The notes beneath the pieces were generated by a model. It had not been told where the DNA came from. It saw only the letters and a program-made list of their open reading frames with translations, and did not search any database. 42,226 nucleotides of DNA from positions 1-42,226 of the forward strand of contig JAJTDQ010000004.1 in assembly GCA_021300505.1 (NCBI GenBank), written 5' to 3'. The DNA is from Cryomorphaceae bacterium. Lineage in GTDB: Bacteria; Bacteroidota; Bacteroidia; Flavobacteriales_D; Crocinitomicaceae. The translations under genes were made by a program, and so were the position numbers. Positions 8,251-16,496 of the stretch are shown piece by piece (positions within the stretch are counted from its first letter, which is position 1; each line of letters starts with the position of its first letter).

Positions 8251-10068
8251 ATGAATGAACAAGAACTAAAAAATCAAATTGAGAAATTGCAACGTGAATA
8301 CATGGACTTAAGAACGGCAATATCTTTAGCATTAAATCTAAACAATAATACGATTTTGGCAGTCTCCCTTGTGAGGGCTGGAGTATCCGCAGAATCAATA
8401 CTAAAATGCATTATTAAACGCGAGCGTATTAATATAAAAACTAAGGATCCTAATATACCTGTTGAAAGAGCTGACAAAATTCGCGATGAAGAGGTTCAAG
8501 GTTTGATGCTCGACCAAATGATTAAATTGGTCGAAAAAAAAATACCACTTCGGATTTTGACACATTTAGGTACTATTCGCGTTTGGCGAAATATTGGAAG
8601 CCATGACCAAGGGGAAAATGATATCAGCGAAACAGTAAATTTTAGTACTTTACAAGTTGTATCATTAGCTTTGAGTGAGTTGGTGAATTGGTTCGTTGGA
8701 GAATATTTGAATCAAGACATCTCAGGTTTCAATCATAATGAAGTATTACCGGAAGACAATAACGAAATTTCGACAATTGAATGGCAAGAGGAATATTGGT
8801 TCGCGATGAGGAAAGGTTCAATAAAAGCGCTAGACGAAGCTAAATTGAATAAGATTCAACACTTACACAATATTGATAGCATAAGAATAGAATCTCTTAA
8901 ATCAAAATTTAACAGAAAGGAAGAATTATTTATGGAAATAGTATCTGAAGCGTTTGAAGATAATTCCATTGAAATAGATGAACTTGAGGCAATTAACCAT
9001 AGCCGAATTGGCTGTTGTATCTCAGCAAAAGAAACAAAAGAAATACTTGAAAAATTTAATTGGAAAGAAAAATTTAAGTGCGATCCCGAAAAATTAAATG
9101 TGGATTGGATGAGGGATGAGTTGGTTACTTACAAACTAGATTTAGCCAATGTTGGGAATATCGCACTAGTTAATAGCATAAAAATTGATGATTTAAACAG
9201 CTCTTATCCAACTAATATTCAGTTAACCAAGGGACATCCTACCAGTAAAGAGGAACTGCAAAATATTGGTAATCCAGTCATTGACTTATCCGCTCTTGAG
9301 ACTCCAATTACAAATCAAACTGTTGTAGGTTTTACAAATGAAGAATCTTCAAGTACAGTCGGTTCAAAAATACCGAGCCTCATCAGTGGGGATCTTGTAT
9401 GCTGCATTCAGCCTTTTCAGACCATCATCGGAGGAAATAACGTTTTGATAAATTCCAGTGTTGTTTTCATTGTCGATTCTGTTGATTTTAATAGAAACTG
9501 CATTACACTGAAAGAGTTTGCCAGTGCCGGGAAAGTAAATAATACTTGGCTTCCTATAAGCAGCTTTTCTTCCATTGTTGAACTTCCCATCTTGGACGAA
9601 AGCAATTTAGGTGCTCATGATAAAATTGTTTGTTGCAAAACAGAATTGGATTCTTCCGATTTGCATTCTGAATTGAAAGAAGGTAGTATTTATAGGGTTT
9701 CTGGAGTTAAAAAGAACAAAAATATGGTGGCATTGGAAGAATTTCCTCAGCACCATATCTCTGATAAGAAGAAATGGTTCAGTTTTAATTATTTCAGGGT
9801 TTTAGATATTATGCCTAAGCCTGTAGATGATTCATCTAGAAAACCTCTGCAGGCATCATCCACTCAAACCCTGGATGCTGAAATTGAAATAATGCTGGCA
9901 ACGATTAACGGCATGCTGAAATCATTCAGGGGCGATAAAAAAAAATGGGCCCTACAGTACAATGGACATGAGCTTTTTTCAATTGCTTCAGGTGTTTTGA
10001 ATGGTAGGATTAAAAGCTCTGAGTTGAAGGATGCAATTACATCCTTTAATTCTAAAAAAAATAGATAA
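8251..10068 (+). CDS. HEPN (DUF4145-like) multidomain protein
   Basis: Unnamed 605-aa soluble protein. Residues ~1-155 are helical and resemble DUF4145/HEPN, with the RNase-type motif R-N-I-G-S-H (Arg113-His118, an R-x4-H pattern). Residues ~175-275 hold an acidic helical segment reminiscent of TerB-like domains (IEIDELEAI). Two small beta-rich repeats, each starting with [LI]VCC, lie at ~381-441 and ~457-528. A helical tail ends the protein. HEPN domains commonly act as RNases in toxin-antitoxin and antiphage systems, so a defence role is a fair guess, but no partner gene is obvious. Palindromic elements flank the gene on both sides, so it may be a single-gene mobile cassette. Confidence 0.65.
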   Translation: MNEQELKNQIEKLQREYMDLRTAISLALNLNNNTILAVSLVRAGVSAESILKCIIKRERINIKTKDPNIPVERADKIRDEEVQGLMLDQMIKLVEKKIPLRILTHLGTIRVWRNIGSHDQGENDISETVNFSTLQVVSLALSELVNWFVGEYLNQDISGFNHNEVLPEDNNEISTIEWQEEYWFAMRKGSIKALDEAKLNKIQHLHNIDSIRIESLKSKFNRKEELFMEIVSEAFEDNSIEIDELEAINHSRIGCCISAKETKEILEKFNWKEKFKCDPEKLNVDWMRDELVTYKLDLANVGNIALVNSIKIDDLNSSYPTNIQLTKGHPTSKEELQNIGNPVIDLSALETPITNQTVVGFTNEESSSTVGSKIPSLISGDLVCCIQPFQTIIGGNNVLINSSVVFIVDSVDFNRNCITLKEFASAGKVNNTWLPISSFSSIVELPILDESNLGAHDKIVCCKTELDSSDLHSELKEGSIYRVSGVKKNKNMVALEEFPQHHISDKKKWFSFNYFRVLDIMPKPVDDSSRKPLQASSTQTLDAEIEIMLATINGMLKSFRGDKKKWALQYNGHELFSIASGVLNGRIKSSELKDAITSFNSKKNR

Positions 10069-10139
10069 ACCTGACGATAAAAAGATTATTTTTTGGTGAG
10101 CAATATTTCTACGGAATTACTAGGAATGATAAACAGCCA

Positions 10140-10174
10140 ATAACAGCGGTGCAAGACTAGCTGACCGCCTATAG
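10140..10174. repeat. Second ATAACAGC-type hairpin element
   Basis: ATAACAGCGGT at 10140-10150 faces ACCGCCTATAG at 10164-10174, with a 5-bp perfect core (GCGGT/ACCGC). It shares ATAACAGC...CAAG with the element at 8154. It lies 72 nt after the stop of the HEPN gene and would mark the other end of a cassette. Confidence 0.4.
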
Positions 10175-10271
10175 TGAAAGACAAAAAAAGTTGAGACTAG
10201 AAAACAACTCAAAAAACAGCGAGAATTCCAAAAATCGTTAAGAGTAGGGGGACAATTTAAAACAGAAAAAA

Positions 10272-10628
10272 ATGAAGAATTACTTAATCTTAGCAACGAT
10301 GTTGCTTACGTTTGGGTTGGTGAGTGCACAATCAACGACTCTTCAAGGCAACAATGGAAAATGGACATGGGATGGAAAATACGTCACGAACTATAACAAC
10401 AGTAGTGACAAATGGGAGTGGGATGGAAAATACATCAAAAACTACAGAAATAGCAGCATTAAATGGGAATGGGACGGAAAATATTTAAAGAACTACAGCA
10501 ACAGCAGCGATAAATGGGAGTGGGATGGGAAATATTTAAAAAATTACAGCAATAGCAGTATTAAATATGAAATCCCAGCAGGTGCACCAGTGGCGGTATG
10601 GGCCGTTGTACTTGGGATTATTCGTTAA
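10272..10628 (+). CDS. Secreted protein with four 17-aa WEWDGKY repeats
   Basis: A 118-aa protein not recognised by name. A signal peptide (MKNYLILATMLLTFGLVSA, cleavage likely before Gln20) directs export. Residues 30-97 are four nearly perfect 17-residue repeats of the form KWEWDGKYxKNYxNSS[D/I]; the last residue alternates D, I, D, I, so the units may have spread as pairs. A short hydrophobic tail (APVAVWAVVLGII) ends the protein. The aromatic, Asn/Ser-rich repeats suggest an extended beta structure or surface/adhesive role; that is inference. A strong hairpin follows the stop. Confidence 0.8.
   Translation: MKNYLILATMLLTFGLVSAQSTTLQGNNGKWTWDGKYVTNYNNSSDKWEWDGKYIKNYRNSSIKWEWDGKYLKNYSNSSDKWEWDGKYLKNYSNSSIKYEIPAGAPVAVWAVVLGIIR
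10359..10562 (+). repeat. Tandem repeat, 4 x 51 nt, inside CDS
   Basis: Four in-frame 51-nt units encode residues 30-97 of the secreted repeat protein. Units 3 and 4 are nearly identical in DNA as well as protein, which points to recent duplication. Confidence 0.9.
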
Positions 10629-10636
10629 CAACACCA

Positions 10637-10666
10637 GGGCGGAATTGCTTCATTGCAATTCCGCCC
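10637..10666 (+). terminator. Hairpin terminator after the repeat protein
   Basis: Perfect 12-bp stem GGGCGGAATTGC/GCAATTCCGCCC with a 6-nt loop, beginning 8 nt after the stop codon. Only a weak T-rich stretch follows (TTCGTT). Confidence 0.75.
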
Positions 10667-10871
10667 TTCGTTAAGACTTAGTGGAAAAAAGGAAAGCTGA
10701 ATTTGCTTTAAAACGAACAGTCTTTAACCACGTGGGCTAAAATCTCACAAAATATTCCACCATAACTTTTAGATAAATGCGTTGTAAATCTTTCTTATTC
10801 ACCCCATAGTTGCGGTGTTTAGTTCTTTAGATCTTGGTAGAAAAGGAAAGGGAAATGCTTTAAAACATCAC

Positions 10872-13800
10872 TTACTTGGGTTTCTTCGCTAATTTAATGT
10901 TATAATTTTCAAGGTCGCCCGACATCCGAACATAAACCAATTTGCTATTATCACTGCGGTATTGAATTTCTTCAGCACTCGATTCATCGGTTTTTGAGCG
11001 TTTGAATAATTTTTTGCCCGCAGCTTTTGTTACCATTTCCCAGGGTACACCAATCAAATAATCCATGCCCATTTTGTCTGAAATTTTCTGATTGCCATGA
11101 ATTTCAATAAATCCAAGGTTAGAGTTTATGTTCATCGTTGGAATTTCTATAACGCTCTTCTTGATTGTTAAGGTATTTCTCAAAGTGTCAAATACGACAC
11201 TTTTCAATTTATTGTCTTCAAAATAGTCACTTAACGCTAAAATTGGCCCATAGTTTTCAAGTCGACCGTTCAAAACTATCATCTCGATGATGATTTCAGA
11301 ATCATTAATTTTCGGGACCAAATCAGCATGTAAATGAATTTTACCCGTAATTCTTCCCGTGAATTTTCCGTGTAGATTTTCCGAAACCAGGTGGTCCTGA
11401 CCAAAATTATCAAATTTCACCATCAGCTTATCCAAATCAACACTGCTCACTTTGATATCTGGTTTGAAATAAATGTGCTTTTTATCTTTTCCACTCAGAT
11501 AACCGGCAATATCCATGTGACCACCAGCTGCATCAAACGCTAATTTTTTAATGTGAACAACATGGTGTCCTTCACTTTGAACATCTGCTTTAAGGTGTTG
11601 TAATTTGTATTTATGATAGTTCAATTGACCTATATCTGTTGTGATGTGTATACTTGGAAAATCGAAATCGTAGATGCTAAACACCGCATCATGATTGACC
11701 TTTGGCGTGCTGCTGCCCTCTTTTGCTGGAGGAGATTGATAATTCAATAGTTCATCAACATCTAATCTACTTCCAGATAAATGAATGAAATTTGATTTTG
11801 ATGACTTTGTCTTTGATAAGTTGTAGTTCATGTCCAAACTAAAGTTAGAATGCCCCATTTTCCCTTTGAATTGTTCCACAGTAAGAAACTCGTTTTCCAA
11901 GTGAACTCTTCCTTTGAATTGTTCAAACTTCAGTGGATGAATTTTCAGTTTACCATCGAACTGTTCCAATTGAAAGTCGGTTGATATCAATCCTCCATCA
12001 AAATGTAAATCAGTAATGCCATGCAACTTTAAATTGTTTATTTCTTCATGACGATAGTCCTCTGGAACAAAGCGACTGCCTCCGTAGGTGAAGACATTAT
12101 CGAACTGTAACAATTTCGATGTTAAATCGAATTCAACTCTTGTGTCACCTTTTATTTTTTCATCAAACCAAATGTTGTAATTGTCTAGTCTTCCAGAAAA
12201 ATGAAAATCTGAATCATCTATCATTCCTGAGAAATCCATAAGCCGAAAATCATTCTCATCCACGAATAAATCCGCATGAAAGTTTTTCAATTCATGGGGG
12301 TAATGCTTCATTTTGGCATGTAAGTCCTCAATAAAAAACTCGCCTATGGGAAGTGTTTTGGATTCCGATATTGCTTTGGCCGAACTTAAAAACTTCAAGC
12401 TCAAACTTAAATTTTTAATTTGTTCATCGAATGGTTTTGCATTTTTTTCGCCTGACGTCAATTCATTAATGTCCAAAAATTTAGACTTGATTTTCAAATT
12501 TGTCGAAACAAGATCAGAACTGTGATGAATAATGGACGGTAAATCACTCACTGAACCAGTTATATTCAAATCCGATTTTCCAATCTTCATGTTGCAGTGT
12601 TCTATCTTCGCTTCATGCCCCTCCATTGTAATTTTTAAATCAAGGTTTTCTAAAGGCAAATGATAACTGGATGTCCTAAATTTCAACTTTTTGATTTCCA
12701 ATTTACTGTAGTAGGATTCATTTAATCTTTCAATACTTTTTTCAGGATTATTCAAATCAATAATATCGTGAAAATTCAGATTTAAAATTACCCGGCCTGA
12801 CAATCCCTTTAGTTCTTTTGTATTTAAAAACTTGGACAAGAAATCAAGGTCGAAATCGGAAATTAAGTTCATGTCAATATCTGGCGAATCAAAATTCTCC
12901 ACTAACAACTTCCCTTTAAATGTTCCAGCTTCTGGCTTCGCACTGAAATTTTCTAATTCCAATCGCATTGTCGATAAATCGCGCTTGCTACCATTCGTAA
13001 AACTTCCTTTAAACCCTATTTTTTCTAATTTCTTCTTCGATTCCAGGTTGTTGAAATTCCCATTTTCACAGCCAAACTTTGCATTTATTTGGGGTTGCCG
13101 CCCATTCATGGTCTTTCCCTTTATTCGAGCATTAAAAAAGATTTTACCATGGTTGTCAAATTCTTTTAAGGATTCAGCCAAACTTTTAGGTAACATCGCC
13201 AAATACAAATCAAAATTCTGTTTATTCCCTTTGAAATGAAGATCAACATTTGCTTCATCTTTAAAATCCACATTGCCACCAAACTGAAATGACGCACCTT
13301 CAAGCAATACCTCCGTTTCTGTAATTGAGAGTACTTGTGTCAATTCATCCAAATCAAGTTGCGTATCTACTTCAAAGTGTTTGCGATTGATAAACGTGGT
13401 GTCACCATTTTGGATCAAGCTCAACTCAAACTTTGAGTCAAGACCTATAGAAAGGTGTTTATTCGTCGTTTTGAATGAAGTTGTAGTTTTGGTGATGTAC
13501 GCATCTACCATCATTCCATTGGACTCATTGTACTTCGAAAGATCTATTTTATCTAGTTTAATGGATTTCAAATCTAAATGAAACTCTTCTTTCACTTTTT
13601 CTGGTGGTAAATCTGTTTCAAAGGCCTTTGCAATGTTAAATGAACCGTCTAAATGCCTCACTAAACGAATGTCTCCATCTGTCAAACGAATGGATTTTAC
13701 ATCATACTTACCTGTCAGAAGTCCGGTGAGATCAAACCCAATATAGGTGTCTTTGATATGAAGAATCCGTTTTTTAGCGTTAAAATCATCCCCTTCAAAA

Positions 13801-14045
13801 ATTTCTAAACCTTCAATGTCAATTGAAATGTATGGGAAATTAGCAAAGGGCGCTACGTGACTTCCTTTGATTCGAATTGCACCTTTAAAATCTTTATTCG
13901 CTGTTTCAATCAGTTCTCTTACAATTGCATCTTGCTTTGCATACACAATAAGCAGAACAGTAAAGAATAAAATAACTGGTGCTATGAAGGCAAACAATAC
14001 AAATCGCTTCCAGAATTTTTTACGCTTCAAAAATGCCAAAGTCAT
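10872..14045 (-). CDS. AsmA-like membrane-anchored protein
   Basis: A 1057-aa protein with a basic N terminus and one membrane helix (about residues 14-35), followed by a very long periplasmic region. Its repeating short beta segments (many G-x-[LI]-x-[LIV] strands and phrases such as LENFDSPDIDMNLISDFDLDFLSKFL) are typical of AsmA/TamB-type proteins, which form a hydrophobic groove and are linked to outer-membrane lipid transport and assembly. The C-terminal part, with SDNSKLVYVRMSGDLENYNIKLA, resembles the AsmA C-terminal region of Bacteroidota. It stands alone on the minus strand. Its base composition is AT-rich compared with the metabolic genes. Confidence 0.8.
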   Translation of the reverse strand: MTLAFLKRKKFWKRFVLFAFIAPVILFFTVLLIVYAKQDAIVRELIETANKDFKGAIRIKGSHVAPFANFPYISIDIEGLEIFEGDDFNAKKRILHIKDTYIGFDLTGLLTGKYDVKSIRLTDGDIRLVRHLDGSFNIAKAFETDLPPEKVKEEFHLDLKSIKLDKIDLSKYNESNGMMVDAYITKTTTSFKTTNKHLSIGLDSKFELSLIQNGDTTFINRKHFEVDTQLDLDELTQVLSITETEVLLEGASFQFGGNVDFKDEANVDLHFKGNKQNFDLYLAMLPKSLAESLKEFDNHGKIFFNARIKGKTMNGRQPQINAKFGCENGNFNNLESKKKLEKIGFKGSFTNGSKRDLSTMRLELENFSAKPEAGTFKGKLLVENFDSPDIDMNLISDFDLDFLSKFLNTKELKGLSGRVILNLNFHDIIDLNNPEKSIERLNESYYSKLEIKKLKFRTSSYHLPLENLDLKITMEGHEAKIEHCNMKIGKSDLNITGSVSDLPSIIHHSSDLVSTNLKIKSKFLDINELTSGEKNAKPFDEQIKNLSLSLKFLSSAKAISESKTLPIGEFFIEDLHAKMKHYPHELKNFHADLFVDENDFRLMDFSGMIDDSDFHFSGRLDNYNIWFDEKIKGDTRVEFDLTSKLLQFDNVFTYGGSRFVPEDYRHEEINNLKLHGITDLHFDGGLISTDFQLEQFDGKLKIHPLKFEQFKGRVHLENEFLTVEQFKGKMGHSNFSLDMNYNLSKTKSSKSNFIHLSGSRLDVDELLNYQSPPAKEGSSTPKVNHDAVFSIYDFDFPSIHITTDIGQLNYHKYKLQHLKADVQSEGHHVVHIKKLAFDAAGGHMDIAGYLSGKDKKHIYFKPDIKVSSVDLDKLMVKFDNFGQDHLVSENLHGKFTGRITGKIHLHADLVPKINDSEIIIEMIVLNGRLENYGPILALSDYFEDNKLKSVVFDTLRNTLTIKKSVIEIPTMNINSNLGFIEIHGNQKISDKMGMDYLIGVPWEMVTKAAGKKLFKRSKTDESSAEEIQYRSDNSKLVYVRMSGDLENYNIKLAKKPK

Positions 14046-14519
14046 ACCCCATCTATTTAATTGGCCCTAAAAATAGATCAAATAAAAAACAAAATGTTTT
14101 TTTGTTTTCGAATTCATCTATGACAACTCTTCTTTAGTAGTCATTTGATTACTTTTCAACTCATTATCTATCATTTTTCTATGTTTGGATAGGACCTATG
14201 CATTGACTCGATTTGAGAAACCCCGGAATGTGGTTTTTCATTATTTTGACTATTTCAGATGTAATCTTGTTGTTAATTCTTAATTCGAGGCTTTGGTTCT
14301 GCTACGCTCCTCTGCCACCAACCTTCGAGGACCCAAACATGGAACACTAGTAATTTTATCATTTTATTTTTGTCCTTTGTCTTTCATCCTTCGAAGCTGA
14401 AAGAGCGAAGAAGTGTCCTATGTCATTTGTCTTTCGTCCACTCTCCTTCGCCTCTGTCTTTTCACCAACAAAACAAATTTTTACGCTAATATTGTATACC
14501 TGCAAAAAATGCAAAAACT
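14046..14519. other. Gene-free spacer carrying dispersed repeats
   Basis: About 470 nt between the divergent AsmA-like and cyclase genes with no supported gene. The first ~230 nt are AT-rich and probably hold both promoters, though I find only near matches to TAnnTTTG. The second part, 14280-14465, carries a minus-orientation copy of the dispersed repeat and stretches of GTCCTTTGTCTTT type, the complement of the ACAAAAGAC runs elsewhere. Confidence 0.7.
14388..14413 (-). repeat. Dispersed repeat copy B
   Basis: Inverted copy of the 26-nt core found at 4582, 15773 and 18076, differing by one base (TTTCAGC for TTTGAGC). It is flanked by TGTCCTTTGTCTTT-type runs, the complement of the runs beside copies C and D. 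Confidence 0.85.
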
Positions 14520-15758
14520 ATGACCGCTACTAAATTAACCTGGGAAGACGATTTGGATAAATCCGCTACAAGATACCATACCTATGGTGCTTGGATCGCG
14601 ATTATTTTTGACCCTGTTTTTGGATTAACCGACTATTTAAACATACCCCATGCGTTTGGTCAAATAATGACTTTACGGATTAGCATTGCGGTAATCACCG
14701 TGTTCGCATTGTTGGCACACAAGCGCAAGCTCATCAATTCCAAAATGCTGATTTTCATTCCTTTTCTACTCATTTCTTTACAAAATGCTTATACTTATAG
14801 CGTTATCCAGCTAGATGACTTCACGGGTCATTCGTTGAACTACCTCGCCTTATTCATAGGAGCAGGGATGTTTGTTTTGTGGAATTGGTATTACTCTTTG
14901 GCTATTATTGTGCCTTCTATTTTAGCTTCTGGATACTTTTTTCAAATGAACCACCATTTGAATATGCAAGAAGCATTGATCAACGGCGGGTTGCTGTTAT
15001 TGGTGGTAGCAATTTTTATGTTTCTACTCATTGAAACGCGCTACAGGCTCACAATTTCTGTGATAAAATTCAAGATCGCTTTGGTGGAAGCAAATGAAGC
15101 TCTGGGAGATGAAAAGGCGCAATCGGATAAACTTCTGCGCAATATCTTACCGGATGAAGTAGCAGATGAATTAAAAACAACAGGAAAAGCAAGTGCAAAA
15201 CACTATCCAAAAGTTTCCGTGTTGTTTACCGATTTCAAAGGGTTTACGGCCCGAAGTGCCAACATGACCCCCGAAGAAGTGATTGAAGAATTGAACAAAT
15301 GTTTCTCCGCATTTGATACCATTGTCGAAAAATACAACCTTGAAAAAATCAAAACCATTGGCGATGCGTACATGTGTGCTGGCGGTTTGCCAGTTGCCAA
15401 TGAAACCAATCCTGTTGATGCCATACGCGCTGGTTTGGCGATCCAAGAATACATGACTGCCTACAAAAACGAATGTATCTCTAAAGGTGAACCCTACTAT
15501 GAATGTAGGCTCGGTATCAATACTGGCGAGGTCGTCGCTGGAGTCGTCGGCACCAATAAATTCGCATACGACATTTGGGGTGACACAGTAAACACTGCAA
15601 GCAGGGCAGAAAGCACCGGCGCCTTAGGTAAGGTAAATATAACTGAATCAACCTACGAATTGGTAAAGGACATTTTTACATGTGAATACCGAGGCGACAT
15701 CGAAGTCAAAGGAAAAGGACAAATGAAAATGTATTTCGTGTTGGGGGAAATTGGATAA
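14520..15758 (+). CDS. Membrane-bound class III adenylate cyclase
   Basis: A 412-aa protein with about six hydrophobic segments in residues ~20-180, a short coiled linker (VEANEALGDEKAQSDKLLRNILP) and a C-terminal class III cyclase domain. Metal-binding Asp238 (LFTDFKGFT) and Asp282 (TIGDAY), purine-selecting Lys278 and Asp351 (YDIWGD), and transition-state Asn358 and Arg362 (NTASR) are all present. The Lys/Asp pair indicates ATP rather than GTP, so the product should be cAMP. The membrane part suggests a sensor role, but the ligand is unknown. It is a single gene flanked on both sides by repeat sequence. Confidence 0.92.
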   Translation: MTATKLTWEDDLDKSATRYHTYGAWIAIIFDPVFGLTDYLNIPHAFGQIMTLRISIAVITVFALLAHKRKLINSKMLIFIPFLLISLQNAYTYSVIQLDDFTGHSLNYLALFIGAGMFVLWNWYYSLAIIVPSILASGYFFQMNHHLNMQEALINGGLLLLVVAIFMFLLIETRYRLTISVIKFKIALVEANEALGDEKAQSDKLLRNILPDEVADELKTTGKASAKHYPKVSVLFTDFKGFTARSANMTPEEVIEELNKCFSAFDTIVEKYNLEKIKTIGDAYMCAGGLPVANETNPVDAIRAGLAIQEYMTAYKNECISKGEPYYECRLGINTGEVVAGVVGTNKFAYDIWGDTVNTASRAESTGALGKVNITESTYELVKDIFTCEYRGDIEVKGKGQMKMYFVLGEIG

Positions 15759-15772
15759 TGAGACAAAAGACA

Positions 15773-15798
15773 CTTCTTCGCTCTTTGAGCTTCGAAGG
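15773..15798 (+). repeat. Dispersed repeat copy C
   Basis: A 26-nt core identical to copy A, starting 14 nt after the cyclase stop. It is followed by ACAAAAGACCCGCTGCGCT and further AAGACAAAAGAC, an arrangement shared with copy D at 18076, so the full repeat there is about 60 nt. Confidence 0.88.
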
Positions 15799-16047
15799 AC
15801 AAAAGACCCGCTGCGCTGCAAGACAAAAGACTTCTGAAAGTTACGAGTTACCAATGACGAGTTACGAGTTCAGGAATTTTAGCTTCGGGCTAGATTTCAA
15901 ACATTACAAATTCCCAAAGTGTTCAAATTCCACTAGACATGATGATGTTTAAGTGCAAAACGTAATTCGTAATTCGTGGCTTCGAGTCTGCTGCGAACCT
16001 CACTTGTCCGCTGCGGAGGAGCCACCTAACTCGTAACTCGCAAGTTA
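15799..16047. repeat. Mosaic of short dispersed repeats
   Basis: Intergenic sequence made of repeat pieces: AGTTACGAGTTACCAATGACGAGTTACGAGTT near 15839-15871, GTAATTCGTAATTCGTGG near 15962-15979 and CTAACTCGTAACTCGCAAG near 16026-16044. Similar AACTCGTAACT-type strings lie before the stop at 18231. A 64-aa open frame here is repeat-derived and not supported. Confidence 0.65.
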
Positions 16048-16404
16048 TCACTTGTCTTTTTGTCCCTTGTCCTTTGTCCCTTTCCTCCTCTTCTCATTCG
16101 CCAAATGCACCCGATACGCCGCGAGGCCTGGGAAACCAAACAAGAAGAAAAAAGCCAAAAAGTACGACTGAGGCAACAAGCGGAACGACTCAATATGCAC
16201 CATGTCAGCTTCGTTGTAGCCCAAGCCAATAAAATAGGCCAAACTCAAGGGCGCTTGCTCTGGAACAGTCATCAAACCACTTTTAAAGACAATTTCTCCA
16301 GGGAATAAATTGATCGGTAGCGTGAACAAAGGAATAGCAATCACGAAGAAAAGTGCTACAAAGACGAACAAAGGTTTGCGCAAGTATGCATTCAAGGTTT
16401 CCAT
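16048..16404 (-). CDS. Small membrane protein of unknown function
   Basis: An unrecognised ~118-aa protein from the ATG at 16404. Two hydrophobic helices (about residues 12-32 and 82-100) flank a loop containing EADMVHIESFRLLPQSYF. An upstream in-frame start at 16467 would add 21 residues, but a promoter box ends 4 nt before 16404, so the shorter form is favoured. The last ~12 residues (RKGTKDKGQKDK) are encoded by the ACAAAAGAC-type dispersed repeat, so the repeat seems to have replaced the original 3' end. It is divergent from the histidine kinase gene. Confidence 0.7.
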   Translation of the reverse strand: METLNAYLRKPLFVFVALFFVIAIPLFTLPINLFPGEIVFKSGLMTVPEQAPLSLAYFIGLGYNEADMVHIESFRLLPQSYFLAFFFLFGFPGLAAYRVHLANEKRRKGTKDKGQKDK

Positions 16405-16408
16405 GTGG

Positions 16409-16437
16409 CAAAGGTACTTTATTCCCACAAAAGCAAA
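16409..16437 (-). promoter_or_regulatory. Promoter of the small membrane protein gene
   Basis: Read on the minus strand: TTTG, 17 nt, then TACCTTTG, matching the Bacteroidota -33/-7 consensus (TTTG and TAnnTTTG). The -7 box ends 4 nt before the ATG at 16404, so the transcript should be leaderless or nearly so. This also decides the start codon. Confidence 0.65.
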
Positions 16438-16496
16438 GAATCGTTTTTCATTGACATACGCAAACAATCAAAATTCCGTTAACTTCGTTCTGGCTC

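Noticed and set aside
15758-15952. 64-aa open frame overlapping the last base of the cyclase stop codon
   Set aside because: It consists of dispersed repeat sequence (copy C and AGTTACGAG units).
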